Shown here one piece after another: positions 14,578 through 20,605 of a stretch of 22,351 nucleotides of DNA (within the stretch, counting starts at the first letter, position 1; each line of letters starts with the position of its first letter). The notes under the pieces are model-generated. The model was not told the DNA's origin. It worked only from the letters and a program-made list of their open reading frames with translations, and ran no database searches. Position numbers and translations under genes: made by a program. This DNA comes from Candidatus Omnitrophota bacterium (GTDB taxonomy: Bacteria > Omnitrophota > Koll11 > Tantalellales > Tantalellaceae). The DNA is taken from the NCBI GenBank assembly GCA_015231715.1, contig JADGBB010000010.1, forward strand, positions 12,518 to 34,868. Direction: 5' to 3'.

Positions 14578-15798
14578 GTGAAATATATTCCAAGGTGGTT
14601 AGAATCAAGATTGGAAGAAGCTCTTCAAGCAAATCCGGTGATTGTGCTTACAGGTCCCAGGCAGGTAGGTAAAAGTACGCTTTTAGAGAATGCCGACTAT
14701 TTGAAAGGGTGGAGGTATCTAACCTTAGATAATCCTGATGCGCTGGAGCAAGCTAAAGAAGATCCAAAGGGTCTTTTGTGGGAGGATAAACCAACGATAA
14801 TAGATGAAGTCCAGAGATGTCCGGAGTTATTGCTTACGGTTAAATATCTTGTTGACAAGTCCCATAGATCTAGAAAATTTATACTTTCCGGATCCGGCAA
14901 CATATCATTACGGCAGGCGCCCAGAGAGACATTGGCAGGACGAGCTAGATATTTGCATTTAACAGGTTTTGCTTTTAGGGAATTTCTTGGTTTTCCCGTT
15001 CAAGGTTGTTTTGACAAAATATGGGAAGGCGTTGACATTGCAGACTCAATAGTTAATTCGAAAGTAAACATTAATCATGCTGTATGGAGAGGGTCTTTGC
15101 CGGGGATTATTCTTTCCTCAAATGATGAAATAGCTCTGGAGCGCTTGAGTGGATATGTTGATACATACATTCGCAGGGATATTCAGGATTTGGTTAAAGT
15201 TAGACATCCTCAGAATTTTCGACGTTTAATGGCAACCTTGGCAAAGTCAGCGGGCTGGGAATCTGTTCAAGAAGAATTGTCTAAGGACTGTGGAGAAACA
15301 CGAACCAATGTAAGTAGGTATATGAGTCTTTTGAAAGATACAAAACTCTTGTATGATCTTAAGGGATATGTATACAAAAATGAAAGAGCATACAGGCAGT
15401 CGAAGTATTTTTGGTTTGATTCTGCCACTGCTTGTTTTCTTTCAGGAATTCGTTCAACTAAAGAATTAGAAAAACCTAGAACAAAAGGAAGATATTTAGA
15501 AAATTTCATTCTGCAACAGATATTATCATGGGCATCTTTGCAAATCGAAGAACCTGAAATATTTTATTGGAAACAAAAGAACAATGATGGAGAGGTTGAT
15601 TTTGTTATTAGTTCAGAGGGAAAAGGAATAGGTGTAGAAGTGAAATCCTCGAAAGATATTAGATTTAAAGATACTCAACATATGAGAAATTTTCTTAAGA
15701 CCCATTCGGAAATAGAGAAGGGTATCATTGTATATGGAGGCGATAAAATTTATCCTGTAGCTTCGAATATTTATGCTGTCCCATGGTTTGTTTTTTAG
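14578..15798 (+). CDS. AAA_14 / DUF4143 ATPase
   Basis: 406 aa from the GTG at 14578, chosen because AAAGGAGGG lies 5 nt upstream and family members begin at this KYIPRW-like motif; an upstream TTG at 14560 would place the SD inside the gene. P-loop: TGPRQVGKST (residues 25-34), Walker B TIIDEVQR (73-80), sensor-1-like FILSGSGN, then HLTGFAFREFLG. The second half is DUF4143: a winged-helix part (TRTNVSRYMSLLKDTKLLYDL), then a PD-(D/E)XK-like fold (GEVDFVI ... GVEVKSSK) that may bind or cut nucleic acid. The family is common and its biological role unsettled. It is the sole gene of unit 2 and carries its own phased operator and promoter. Confidence 0.9.
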   Translation: MKYIPRWLESRLEEALQANPVIVLTGPRQVGKSTLLENADYLKGWRYLTLDNPDALEQAKEDPKGLLWEDKPTIIDEVQRCPELLLTVKYLVDKSHRSRKFILSGSGNISLRQAPRETLAGRARYLHLTGFAFREFLGFPVQGCFDKIWEGVDIADSIVNSKVNINHAVWRGSLPGIILSSNDEIALERLSGYVDTYIRRDIQDLVKVRHPQNFRRLMATLAKSAGWESVQEELSKDCGETRTNVSRYMSLLKDTKLLYDLKGYVYKNERAYRQSKYFWFDSATACFLSGIRSTKELEKPRTKGRYLENFILQQILSWASLQIEEPEIFYWKQKNNDGEVDFVISSEGKGIGVEVKSSKDIRFKDTQHMRNFLKTHSEIEKGIIVYGGDKIYPVASNIYAVPWFVF

Positions 15799-15825
15799 GT
15801 AAATATTGGTGCATTTTTCATGCAA

Positions 15826-15847
15826 ATCGTGGTGAAATCGTGGTGGA
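15826..15847 (+). repeat. Right-end tandem 11-bp repeats of unit 2
   Basis: ATCGTGGTGAA (15826-15836) then ATCGTGGTGGA (15837-15847), exactly 52 bp before the core, as in unit 1. TTGGTGC at 15806-15812. The 30 bp between repeat and core differ from unit 1 at only a few positions. Confidence 0.85.
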
Positions 15848-15877
15848 ATGGTCGATTTGAGCACGAATGAGGACGGG

Positions 15878-15894
15878 TCCCGGCACCTCCACCA
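15878..15894 (+). other. Core site copy 2 (unit 2/unit 3 junction)
   Basis: Exact 17-bp match to the ssrA 3' end, preceded by GAGGACGGG and followed by TTTAAAAC. Confidence 0.92.
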
Positions 15895-15904
15895 TTTAAA
15901 ACTT

Positions 15905-15945
15905 AAAGCCCTAAGTTGTTATAATACAATGACCTAGGGCTTTTT
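15905..15945 (+). terminator. Intrinsic terminator at left end of unit 3
   Basis: AAAGCCCTA / TAGGGCTTT stem with T5, 10 nt after the core. The stem is closely related to those of units 4 and 5. Confidence 0.88.
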
Positions 15946-15997
15946 GGCTTTTGTTGCATGTGCCTGAAGCCTAAAACAAGACTTTATAAGTTTAAAT

Positions 15998-16036
15998 TTG
16001 ACCAATGAGGTGTAATGTGATACACTTATCGGTGTA
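15998..16036 (+). promoter_or_regulatory. Promoter of the MNT-HEPN operon with phased half-sites
   Basis: TTGACC (15998-16003), 17-bp spacer, TACACT (16021-16026). GTGTA (16010), TACAC (16021) and GTGTA (16032) alternate in orientation and start exactly 11 bp apart, covering spacer, -10 and start site. This fits autorepression by the winged-helix MNT protein. Confidence 0.72.
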
Positions 16037-16050
16037 AAAGGAGACACGGC

Positions 16051-16596
16051 ATGATATCAATGAAGTCAAAGATAGCAAAAGAACTTTTAAATTATTTTTT
16101 CCTCAATCCTGAGGAGAGTCTTTTTGTAAATGAAATTGAACGGAAACTAGATCTGGACAAAAGGAATCTTGTTAAAAAGCTCAGGGAATTAGAAGAAACT
16201 GGCATTCTGAAGAGTGAGACCAGGGGGAATCAAAAAATATATTCAATCAATAAAGGGTATCCATTATATGACGAGTACAGAAAAATAGTTTTTAAAACAA
16301 TAGGGATTGAAAGCAAGTTGAAAAGTATGATCAGTAAAATTAAGGGTATTGAAAAGGTTTATCTTTTTGGTTCCTATGCGAAAGATTCCATGGAGGCACA
16401 TAGCGATGTAGACCTTTTAGTTATTGGTGATCACAGTATAATGGATTTGCAAAAAAAAATCAGTGTAATACAAAAAGAAATAGGCAGAGAAATCAATGTT
16501 GTAAATATGGATATGAGAGATTTTGAGAAAAGGAAAATGAATAAGGATCCTTTTATTGAAACTGTCTTTAAAGAAAAAAACATTGAGGTGCTTTAA
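16051..16596 (+). CDS. Winged-helix MNT-type nucleotidyltransferase antitoxin
   Basis: 181 aa. The N-terminal half (about 5-70) is a winged helix (FVNEIERKLDLDKRNLVKKLRELEETGIL, a recognition-helix pattern). The C-terminal half is a minimal nucleotidyltransferase with the signature GSYAKDSMEAHSDVDLLV: Gly107-Ser108 and metal-binding Asp119/Asp121. In type VII toxin-antitoxin systems MNT proteins silence HEPN toxins by adding AMP; the same is expected here, with the winged helix probably also repressing the operon. SD AAAAGGAG precedes ATG 16051. Its stop overlaps the HEPN start by one base (TAATG), so translation is coupled. Confidence 0.88.
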   Translation: MISMKSKIAKELLNYFFLNPEESLFVNEIERKLDLDKRNLVKKLRELEETGILKSETRGNQKIYSINKGYPLYDEYRKIVFKTIGIESKLKSMISKIKGIEKVYLFGSYAKDSMEAHSDVDLLVIGDHSIMDLQKKISVIQKEIGREINVVNMDMRDFEKRKMNKDPFIETVFKEKNIEVL

Positions 16597-17006
16597 TGAA
16601 ATTTGATGATAAGTATTTTGCAAAGTTTAAGTTTACAAAAGAGCAGGTTGAAAAAAATCTCAATAATGCCTTGCGTGATTTGGATATTGCAAAAAAAGAT
16701 GAGTTCTTGGATGTGAAGTTTAGCTATACATACACGGCACTATTGAAATCCGGCATAACGCTTATCAGTTTAAACGGAAGAAAAGTAAAAAGCACACGAG
16801 GACATCACGTCAAAATTATAGAAAAACTTGCAGATCTTCTAGCGGATAATGATATTAGCGCATTGGGTAACTTGATGAGATCTAAAAGAAATGCAGATTT
16901 ATATGATGGCGGGATCGAAGTGACTAGCAAGGAGTGCAAAGAATACATAAACTTTGTTGAGACTGTTTTAGATAAGGTGAAATGGTTGGTAAAAGATGAT
17001 TTGTAG
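16596..17006 (+). CDS. HEPN-domain protein (partner toxin of MNT)
   Basis: 136 aa, all-helical. HEPN features: the N-terminal helix with LNNALRDLDIAKK, a central YTYTALLKSGITLISL helix, the HHVKIIEKLADLL helix, and LMRSKRNADLYDGG. The usual catalytic motif RxxxxH appears here as Arg98-Asn99 with Tyr103 in place of His; related HEPN proteins with an RNxxxY variant exist, but RNase activity cannot be assumed. Translationally coupled to MNT. Predicted role: RNA-cleaving or otherwise growth-arresting toxin kept off by its partner; together they are the only cargo of unit 3. Confidence 0.82.
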   Translation: MKFDDKYFAKFKFTKEQVEKNLNNALRDLDIAKKDEFLDVKFSYTYTALLKSGITLISLNGRKVKSTRGHHVKIIEKLADLLADNDISALGNLMRSKRNADLYDGGIEVTSKECKEYINFVETVLDKVKWLVKDDL

Positions 17007-17020
17007 TTGTAAGCATTTTA

Positions 17021-17042
17021 GTGCCCAAACAGTGCCCATTTT
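17021..17042 (+). repeat. Right-end tandem 11-bp repeats of unit 3
   Basis: GTGCCCAAACA then GTGCCCATTTT, starting exactly 150 bp before the core at 17171. Unit 4 has the same pair at the same distance. Confidence 0.85.
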
Positions 17043-17170
17043 ACATCAAAACACTCTACAGCATCCGTTTGGATCCATCACTATCCGCACTGCTTAAGTT
17101 TTTCGATCATAAGCACTTATCTTCTGAAAGCCTTACTGTGTAATGGTTACATCTCCACCAGCCTAACGAT
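17043..17170 (+). repeat. Conserved right-end segment shared by units 3 and 4
   Basis: Aligns colinearly with 18575-18702. Shared blocks include ACACTCTACA, CCGCACTGCTTAAGTTTTTC, CTGTGTA.TGG and CATCTCCAC.AGCC. No gene is visible in it. The CATCTCCACCA block resembles the core's CACCTCCACCA and may be a secondary binding site. Confidence 0.8.
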
Positions 17171-17187
17171 TCCCGGCACCTCCACCA
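17171..17187 (+). other. Core site copy 3 (unit 3/unit 4 junction)
   Basis: Exact 17-bp match, with four further matching bases upstream (CGAT), making 21 bp identical to tmRNA. Followed by ATTAAAAG. Confidence 0.92.
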
Positions 17188-17201
17188 ATTAAAAGGAAGA
17201 T

Positions 17202-17244
17202 CCCTAAGTTATTATTGTATAGCAGCTTAGGGCTTTTTATTTTT
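17202..17244 (+). terminator. Intrinsic terminator at left end of unit 4
   Basis: CCCTAAG (17202) / CTTAGGG (17226) stem, then T5 and a T-rich tail. Confidence 0.85.
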
Positions 17245-17294
17245 CATGATAATCTGTTGGTGCCTCAAAAAAGACTTTTGTGATTAGCGAATAT

Positions 17295-17327
17295 TTGGCG
17301 ATTAATTGGCGATTAATTGGCGATTAA
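17295..17327 (+). repeat. Three perfect 11-bp tandem repeats upstream of the fic promoter
   Basis: TTGGCGATTAA at 17295, 17306 and 17317, with a degenerate fourth copy at 17284. They abut the -35 element at 17330. An operator/activator array or recombinase arm cluster. Confidence 0.88.
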
Positions 17328-17329
17328 TT

Positions 17330-17358
17330 TTGACAGTTGTAGGGGAATAAGATATACT
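17330..17358 (+). promoter_or_regulatory. Near-consensus promoter of the unit 4 fic gene
   Basis: TTGACA (17330-17335), 17-bp spacer, TATACT (17353-17358). The leader to ATG 17384 is about 18 nt. Confidence 0.88.
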
Positions 17359-17383
17359 GTTGGCGAAAGGTTGGGGATTTATT

Positions 17384-17734
17384 ATGAAGAATTATTTGGA
17401 AAAAAAGAAAATTATTGCTAAATATAGTCAAGCAGAGTGGCAGAAGGTCGAAAAAGACCGTCGCCATAAAGCAAATCAGATTGAGCTTTTTGATAGAAAT
17501 GGGAAGCAATTTTGGTTTGTTTTATTCCCTGATATTCTGGATATAATATCCGAAATAGAAAGAAGCAGGGGCTTTTTATCATCACTTAAGTTGCCTAGGA
17601 AGTTTTTAAATAAATTAGTTTCTGATATTGAAAAGAAAGAAGCATACTATTCCAGCCATATCGAAGGAGCTGTAACATCATTAGACGAGGCGCTACTTCA
17701 TTTAAATAAACCTTCAAAAAAAAGACTATGGTGA
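17384..17734 (+). CDS. Fic protein, N-terminal part with inhibitory helix (frameshifted gene)
   Basis: 116 aa ending at a TGA just after an A8 run. Start at ATG 17384 after a GGGGA SD; the upstream TTG lies inside the promoter region and is rejected. Residues 87-100 (YYSSHIEGAVTSL) carry the (S/T)xxxE(G/N) motif, Ser90/Glu94/Gly95, of the N-terminal inhibitory helix that holds Fic enzymes inactive. After the A8 run (17716-17723), the reading frame that gives the normal Fic sequence (DYGDESLQMIINNRDA) is the other one, so this and the 17748 reading frame were one gene. Loss of one A, or gain of two, restores it. Sequencing error, true mutation or slippage are all possible. Confidence 0.82.
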   Translation: MKNYLEKKKIIAKYSQAEWQKVEKDRRHKANQIELFDRNGKQFWFVLFPDILDIISEIERSRGFLSSLKLPRKFLNKLVSDIEKKEAYYSSHIEGAVTSLDEALLHLNKPSKKRLW

Positions 17735-17747
17735 TGAAAGCCTACAG

Positions 17748-18596
17748 ATGATCATTAATAATAGAGATGCGTTAGAATATATTCGTAGCCTGAAAAATCA
17801 ACCTCTTGATCATAAATTGATTTATAGATTACACAAAATACTTGTTTATAATACTCATAAAGAAAGACCCATTACTATAGGTAAGTATCGCAAAGGGCCT
17901 ATCTATGTTGTAAACGGACAAGGGGAAGTTGTTTATGAGGGTCCGCCAGCCTCTAAGGTTATGAAAATGATGGATTCCTACATTAAATGGGTAAATGACT
18001 TTCCTGAAACGCATCCGTTGATCAAGGCAGCATTGGTACATTTATACTTTGTGCATATACATCCTTTTGATGATGGTAATGGGCGGTCAGCAAGAGCTTT
18101 GTCAAATTTTTATTTAATGAACAAAAACTACCAATTTATTAATTTTCTTTCACCATCTGATTATTTTGATCATCATCGAGCAGAGTATTATAGGTCTATT
18201 CAAAACACTACAGACCATGGTAATGATGCGACATATTTCATCCTTTATTATTTGATGGCACTTGCTGAGCAGTTGAAGGACGTTCAGAACGAAATTGAGA
18301 AGGAGACAAATGTTAAGGACATAAGGGATCTGTTAAGTCAAAAAACCCAGGCAAAACTTGATAGAAAACAAATAAAAGCGATAAAGTGGATGCTTGAATA
18401 TTCTGAGAAAATTACAACCAAGAAATATTGCAAGCTTGGGCAATGTTCCGATGAAACGGCACGTAAGGATTTTAATCAGCTCATGGAGTTAGGTATTATT
18501 CAAAAAATTGGAATGGGAAGAGCAACTGGGTATGTTTTAAAAAGTAGTCATAGTGCCCAAATGGTGCCCATTTTACATAAAAACACTCTACAATAA
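17748..18596 (+). CDS. Fic protein, catalytic core and C-terminal wHTH (frameshifted gene)
   Basis: 282 aa in the frame continuing the broken Fic gene. Core motif IHPFDDGNGRSAR (His105), the complete HPFx(D/E)GNGRxxR signature for AMP transfer to protein hydroxyls. The C-terminal part (about 200-265) is a winged helix (KKYCKLGQCSDETARKDFNQLMELGIIQKIG). The inhibitory helix lies in the preceding frame, so translation from the internal ATG at 17748 (poor SD) would give an uninhibited enzyme. The last 14 codons (SAQMVPILHKNTLQ) are encoded by the unit's right-end 11-bp repeats, so the gene runs into the recombination end. Fic proteins of this layout occur as toxins or regulators; the target is unknown. 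Confidence 0.85.
   Translation: MIINNRDALEYIRSLKNQPLDHKLIYRLHKILVYNTHKERPITIGKYRKGPIYVVNGQGEVVYEGPPASKVMKMMDSYIKWVNDFPETHPLIKAALVHLYFVHIHPFDDGNGRSARALSNFYLMNKNYQFINFLSPSDYFDHHRAEYYRSIQNTTDHGNDATYFILYYLMALAEQLKDVQNEIEKETNVKDIRDLLSQKTQAKLDRKQIKAIKWMLEYSEKITTKKYCKLGQCSDETARKDFNQLMELGIIQKIGMGRATGYVLKSSHSAQMVPILHKNTLQ
18553..18574 (+). repeat. Right-end tandem 11-bp repeats of unit 4 (inside the fic 3' end)
   Basis: GTGCCCAAATG then GTGCCCATTTT, starting exactly 150 bp before the core at 18703. They encode the Fic C-terminus. Confidence 0.88.
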
Positions 18597-18702
18597 TCAT
18601 AACCATCCATCACTTTCCGCACTGCTTAAGTTTTTCAATAATAAACACTTGTAGGCTGAAAAACTTGCTGTGTAGTGGATGCATCTCCACTAGCCCAACG
18701 AA

Positions 18703-18719
18703 TCCCGGCACCTCCACCA
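18703..18719 (+). other. Core site copy 4 (right end of unit 4)
   Basis: Exact 17-bp match to the ssrA 3' end, preceded by CAACGAA and followed by ATTTAAAAT. It is the last copy seen in the window. Confidence 0.92.
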
Positions 18720-18729
18720 ATTTAAAATT

Positions 18730-18770
18730 AAAGCCCTAAGTTGTTATTATGTAATAACTTGGGGCTTTTT
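18730..18770 (+). terminator. Intrinsic terminator after core copy 4
   Basis: A long stem from AAAGCCCTAAGTT to AACTTGGGGCTTT, then T5. Closely matches the unit 3 terminator; it is either the left end of a fifth unit or the original ssrA terminator. Confidence 0.88.
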
Positions 18771-19041
18771 GTTTTTCATGCAAACTATTTGGTGCTCAAA
18801 CTCAACGATATAATTAATTCCATACCTAGCGATCTACATTTTTCCATAGCTGATCAAAACGGAATTAAGTAAAACACCTAAGCTAGAATGAAATTAGGAA
18901 CAGTTTTAGTGAATCCTACCAAAAATCGCCAAAATAAAAAACGGTCGTTTATTTAGTAGTACTAGTGTCCCGCACTGGCAAAAATGCGGAAATTTCACGG
19001 AAATTTAGCTACAATTCGGTTGTCGTTTAGGCTGTTAATTA
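18771..19041. other. Non-coding stretch between last core and HTH-Fic gene
   Basis: No gene seen. It has a TTGGTGC motif at 18789-18795, about 70 bp after the core, matching the left ends of units 2-4. The rest is AT-rich with no recognised structure. Confidence 0.5.
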
Positions 19042-19130
19042 ATTATAGTTTGTGTTGTAGTTTTATAATACTCGTTAATAAACTATAATAATAGGCAAAT
19101 GATTGACAAAATTATAGTTTGTGGTATACT
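19042..19130 (+). promoter_or_regulatory. Promoter and ATTATAGTTT operators of HTH-Fic
   Basis: TTGACA (19103-19108), 16-bp spacer, TATACT (19125-19130). ATTATAGTTT occurs at 19042 and 19111 and inverted at 19080; the 19111 copy fills the promoter spacer. The start site falls a few nt before ATG 19140, so the mRNA is nearly leaderless. The HTH domain of the product is the obvious autorepressor candidate. Confidence 0.75.
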
Positions 19131-19139
19131 TTTAAACAT

Positions 19140-20069
19140 ATGGAACAAAACTACAATAAGAGTTTAAGCGAGATTTTAGAATCAGGCGTTTATAATCAAG
19201 CGTCTTTAGCTGAAAAATTGAATGTTACTCCTGCTGCTTTAAACAGGTGGGTTAAAGGGAATGCTAAACCTCATCCCAAGCGAATAGTCGCTATAAACAA
19301 GCTACACAAAGAAATCGTAGGCTATAAAAAGTTTACCAGTGAATATATTGCTGAACTTATTAATAGTGCCGAGACTTTAAAACAAAAAAATATATGGGAT
19401 TTTATCGCCGGCAACGAAGATTTACAAAACGAGTTATTACTCGAACATACTTATAACTCAACTTCAATAGAAGGTACGACATTCACTAAAAGAGAGACTG
19501 AATCTGTTATTTTTAATGGGATCATCGTAAAAGATAAAACTTTAAAAGAACATCTTGAAGTAACGAATCACGCTGCGATACTTAGGAATATCTTTGAAAC
19601 CCCAACAGTAAAAGCTTTAAGTGAAGAATTTATCAAATCTTTACATGCTAAACTAATGCAAGGTTTACATAATAACGCGGGTAATTATTCTGTATATGAA
19701 AGAGTTATTAGAGGACTCGAGATTGCTTTAACGCATCCTTCCGATATCCCGGAAGAGATGAACCATTTAATATCCGCTTGGAACGAGGGATTATCTACAA
19801 AAACTATTAAAGATATCGCCGAATTCCATATTGCATTCGAGCTGATCCATCCGTTCGGTGACGGAAACGGCCGTCTAGGGCGTTTAATTATGATTATCCA
19901 ATGTCTAGGATACGGGTTTCCTCCGGTTATTATAGAAAACGCCCGTAAAACCGATTATTATGATGTGTTAGAATATGCCCAGACAACTGCTATGTCCGGA
20001 CCGTTTATAGAGTTTATTGTTGAAGAGATGCTACAGACAAATGTAAAGATGAAGAAATACCAGAAATAA
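19140..20069 (+). CDS. HTH-Fic protein (class II Fic AMP-transferase)
   Basis: 309 aa from ATG 19140; an in-frame TTG 21 nt upstream lies between the promoter elements and is rejected. The N-terminal XRE-like HTH (residues about 18-60) reads NQASLAEKLNVTPAALNRWVKGN. The inhibitory helix motif Ser107-xxx-Glu111-Gly112 (NSTSIEGT) is present and in frame. The catalytic motif IHPFGDGNGRLGR (His237) is complete. Thus this Fic is intact and self-inhibited, unlike the one at 17384-18596. No separate antitoxin gene is adjacent. It sits downstream of the last core site with the same left-end features as the cassettes, so it may be unit 5 with its right core lost to the RAYT insertion zone. Confidence 0.9.
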   Translation: MEQNYNKSLSEILESGVYNQASLAEKLNVTPAALNRWVKGNAKPHPKRIVAINKLHKEIVGYKKFTSEYIAELINSAETLKQKNIWDFIAGNEDLQNELLLEHTYNSTSIEGTTFTKRETESVIFNGIIVKDKTLKEHLEVTNHAAILRNIFETPTVKALSEEFIKSLHAKLMQGLHNNAGNYSVYERVIRGLEIALTHPSDIPEEMNHLISAWNEGLSTKTIKDIAEFHIAFELIHPFGDGNGRLGRLIMIIQCLGYGFPPVIIENARKTDYYDVLEYAQTTAMSGPFIEFIVEEMLQTNVKMKKYQK

Positions 20070-20085
20070 ACAGGGCCCGAATCGT

Positions 20086-20603
20086 GGGACACGATACTTA
20101 ATTCATTGACGTGATATGCGAATTCAGATACAATTGTAAACATGCCAAGAATAGCACGAGTTGTAGCACTAGGATATCCCCGCTAATTATAAATTATCGA
20201 TTGTAGCATATTGTTTAATCCCAAATCATATTCATCTGGTAGCGGTTCCGGAGAACCAGGAAGGGCTTGCAAGAACGATAGGTGAGATAAATAGAAACTA
20301 CACCCGGATGATAAATTTCAGGGAAAATTGGCGCGGGTACTTATGGCAGGGAAGGTTTAGCTTTTATGTTATGGATGAAAAATACTTATATGCTGCAGGA
20401 GATGATAGATGATTGGGGTGAATATTTAAAAGAGGATATTAAGAAAGAAAGCATAGAGTTCTTAAGGAAGCATGAACGAACAGAGCGGCTGCTTGGCGAT
20501 AAAACTTTTATTGAGAAACTGAAGAAGAAACTGGGAATAAGCTTAAAGAAAAATAAACCTGCTCGGAAAAAGAAAAAAAGCCATTAAATAAGTATCGTGT
20601 CCC
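20086..20603 (+). mobile_element. RAYT-type element with 15-bp terminal inverted repeats
   Basis: GGGACACGATACTTA (20086-20100) and its exact reverse complement (20589-20603) bound a decayed Y1 transposase gene, 518 bp in all. It begins 16 bp after the HTH-Fic stop codon. Confidence 0.8.
20142..20587 (+). pseudogene. REP-associated tyrosine transposase (Y1/HUH), decayed
   Basis: Starts MPRIARVVALGYPR then stops. A large internal deletion removes the next part of the domain. Reading resumes in another frame with AYCLIPNHIHLVAVPENQEG (intact HUH, His-Ile-His), RTIGEINRNYTRMINFRENW and LWQGRFSFYVMDEKYLYAA. Another frame break skips the catalytic Tyr region (RYVERNPV), and the C-terminal tail resumes at 20366-20587 (DDWGEYLKEDIKKES ... 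LLGDKTFIEKLKKKLG). Inactive by several lesions. Its tail resembles that of the second RAYT at 21282. Confidence 0.82.
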
Positions 20604-20605
20604 CC

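Noticed and set aside
14253..14632. Overlapping - strand frames around core copy 1
   Set aside because: Antisense to terminators, core repeat and promoter; composition unlike neighbours, no start signals.
17716..17723. Programmed -1 ribosomal frameshift at the A8 run
   Set aside because: A -1 shift leads to the wrong frame; the Fic frame needs +1 (or -2), so a standard slippery heptamer does not explain it. Loss of one A or transcript slippage does.
12472..18719. Extra tRNA or tmRNA genes at the core copies
   Set aside because: Only 17-21 nt match; there is no acceptor 5' strand or T-arm 5' strand upstream of copies 1-4, so they are att remnants.
19119..19139. Longer HTH-Fic N-terminus from a TTG
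   Set aside because: It would begin inside the promoter spacer, upstream of the likely transcription start.
12489..20085. A tyrosine or serine integrase within the array
   Set aside because: Looked for R-H-R-Y or resolvase motifs in all substantial frames; none found. The nearest transposases are Y1 and IS66 types, which do not use tRNA ends in this way.
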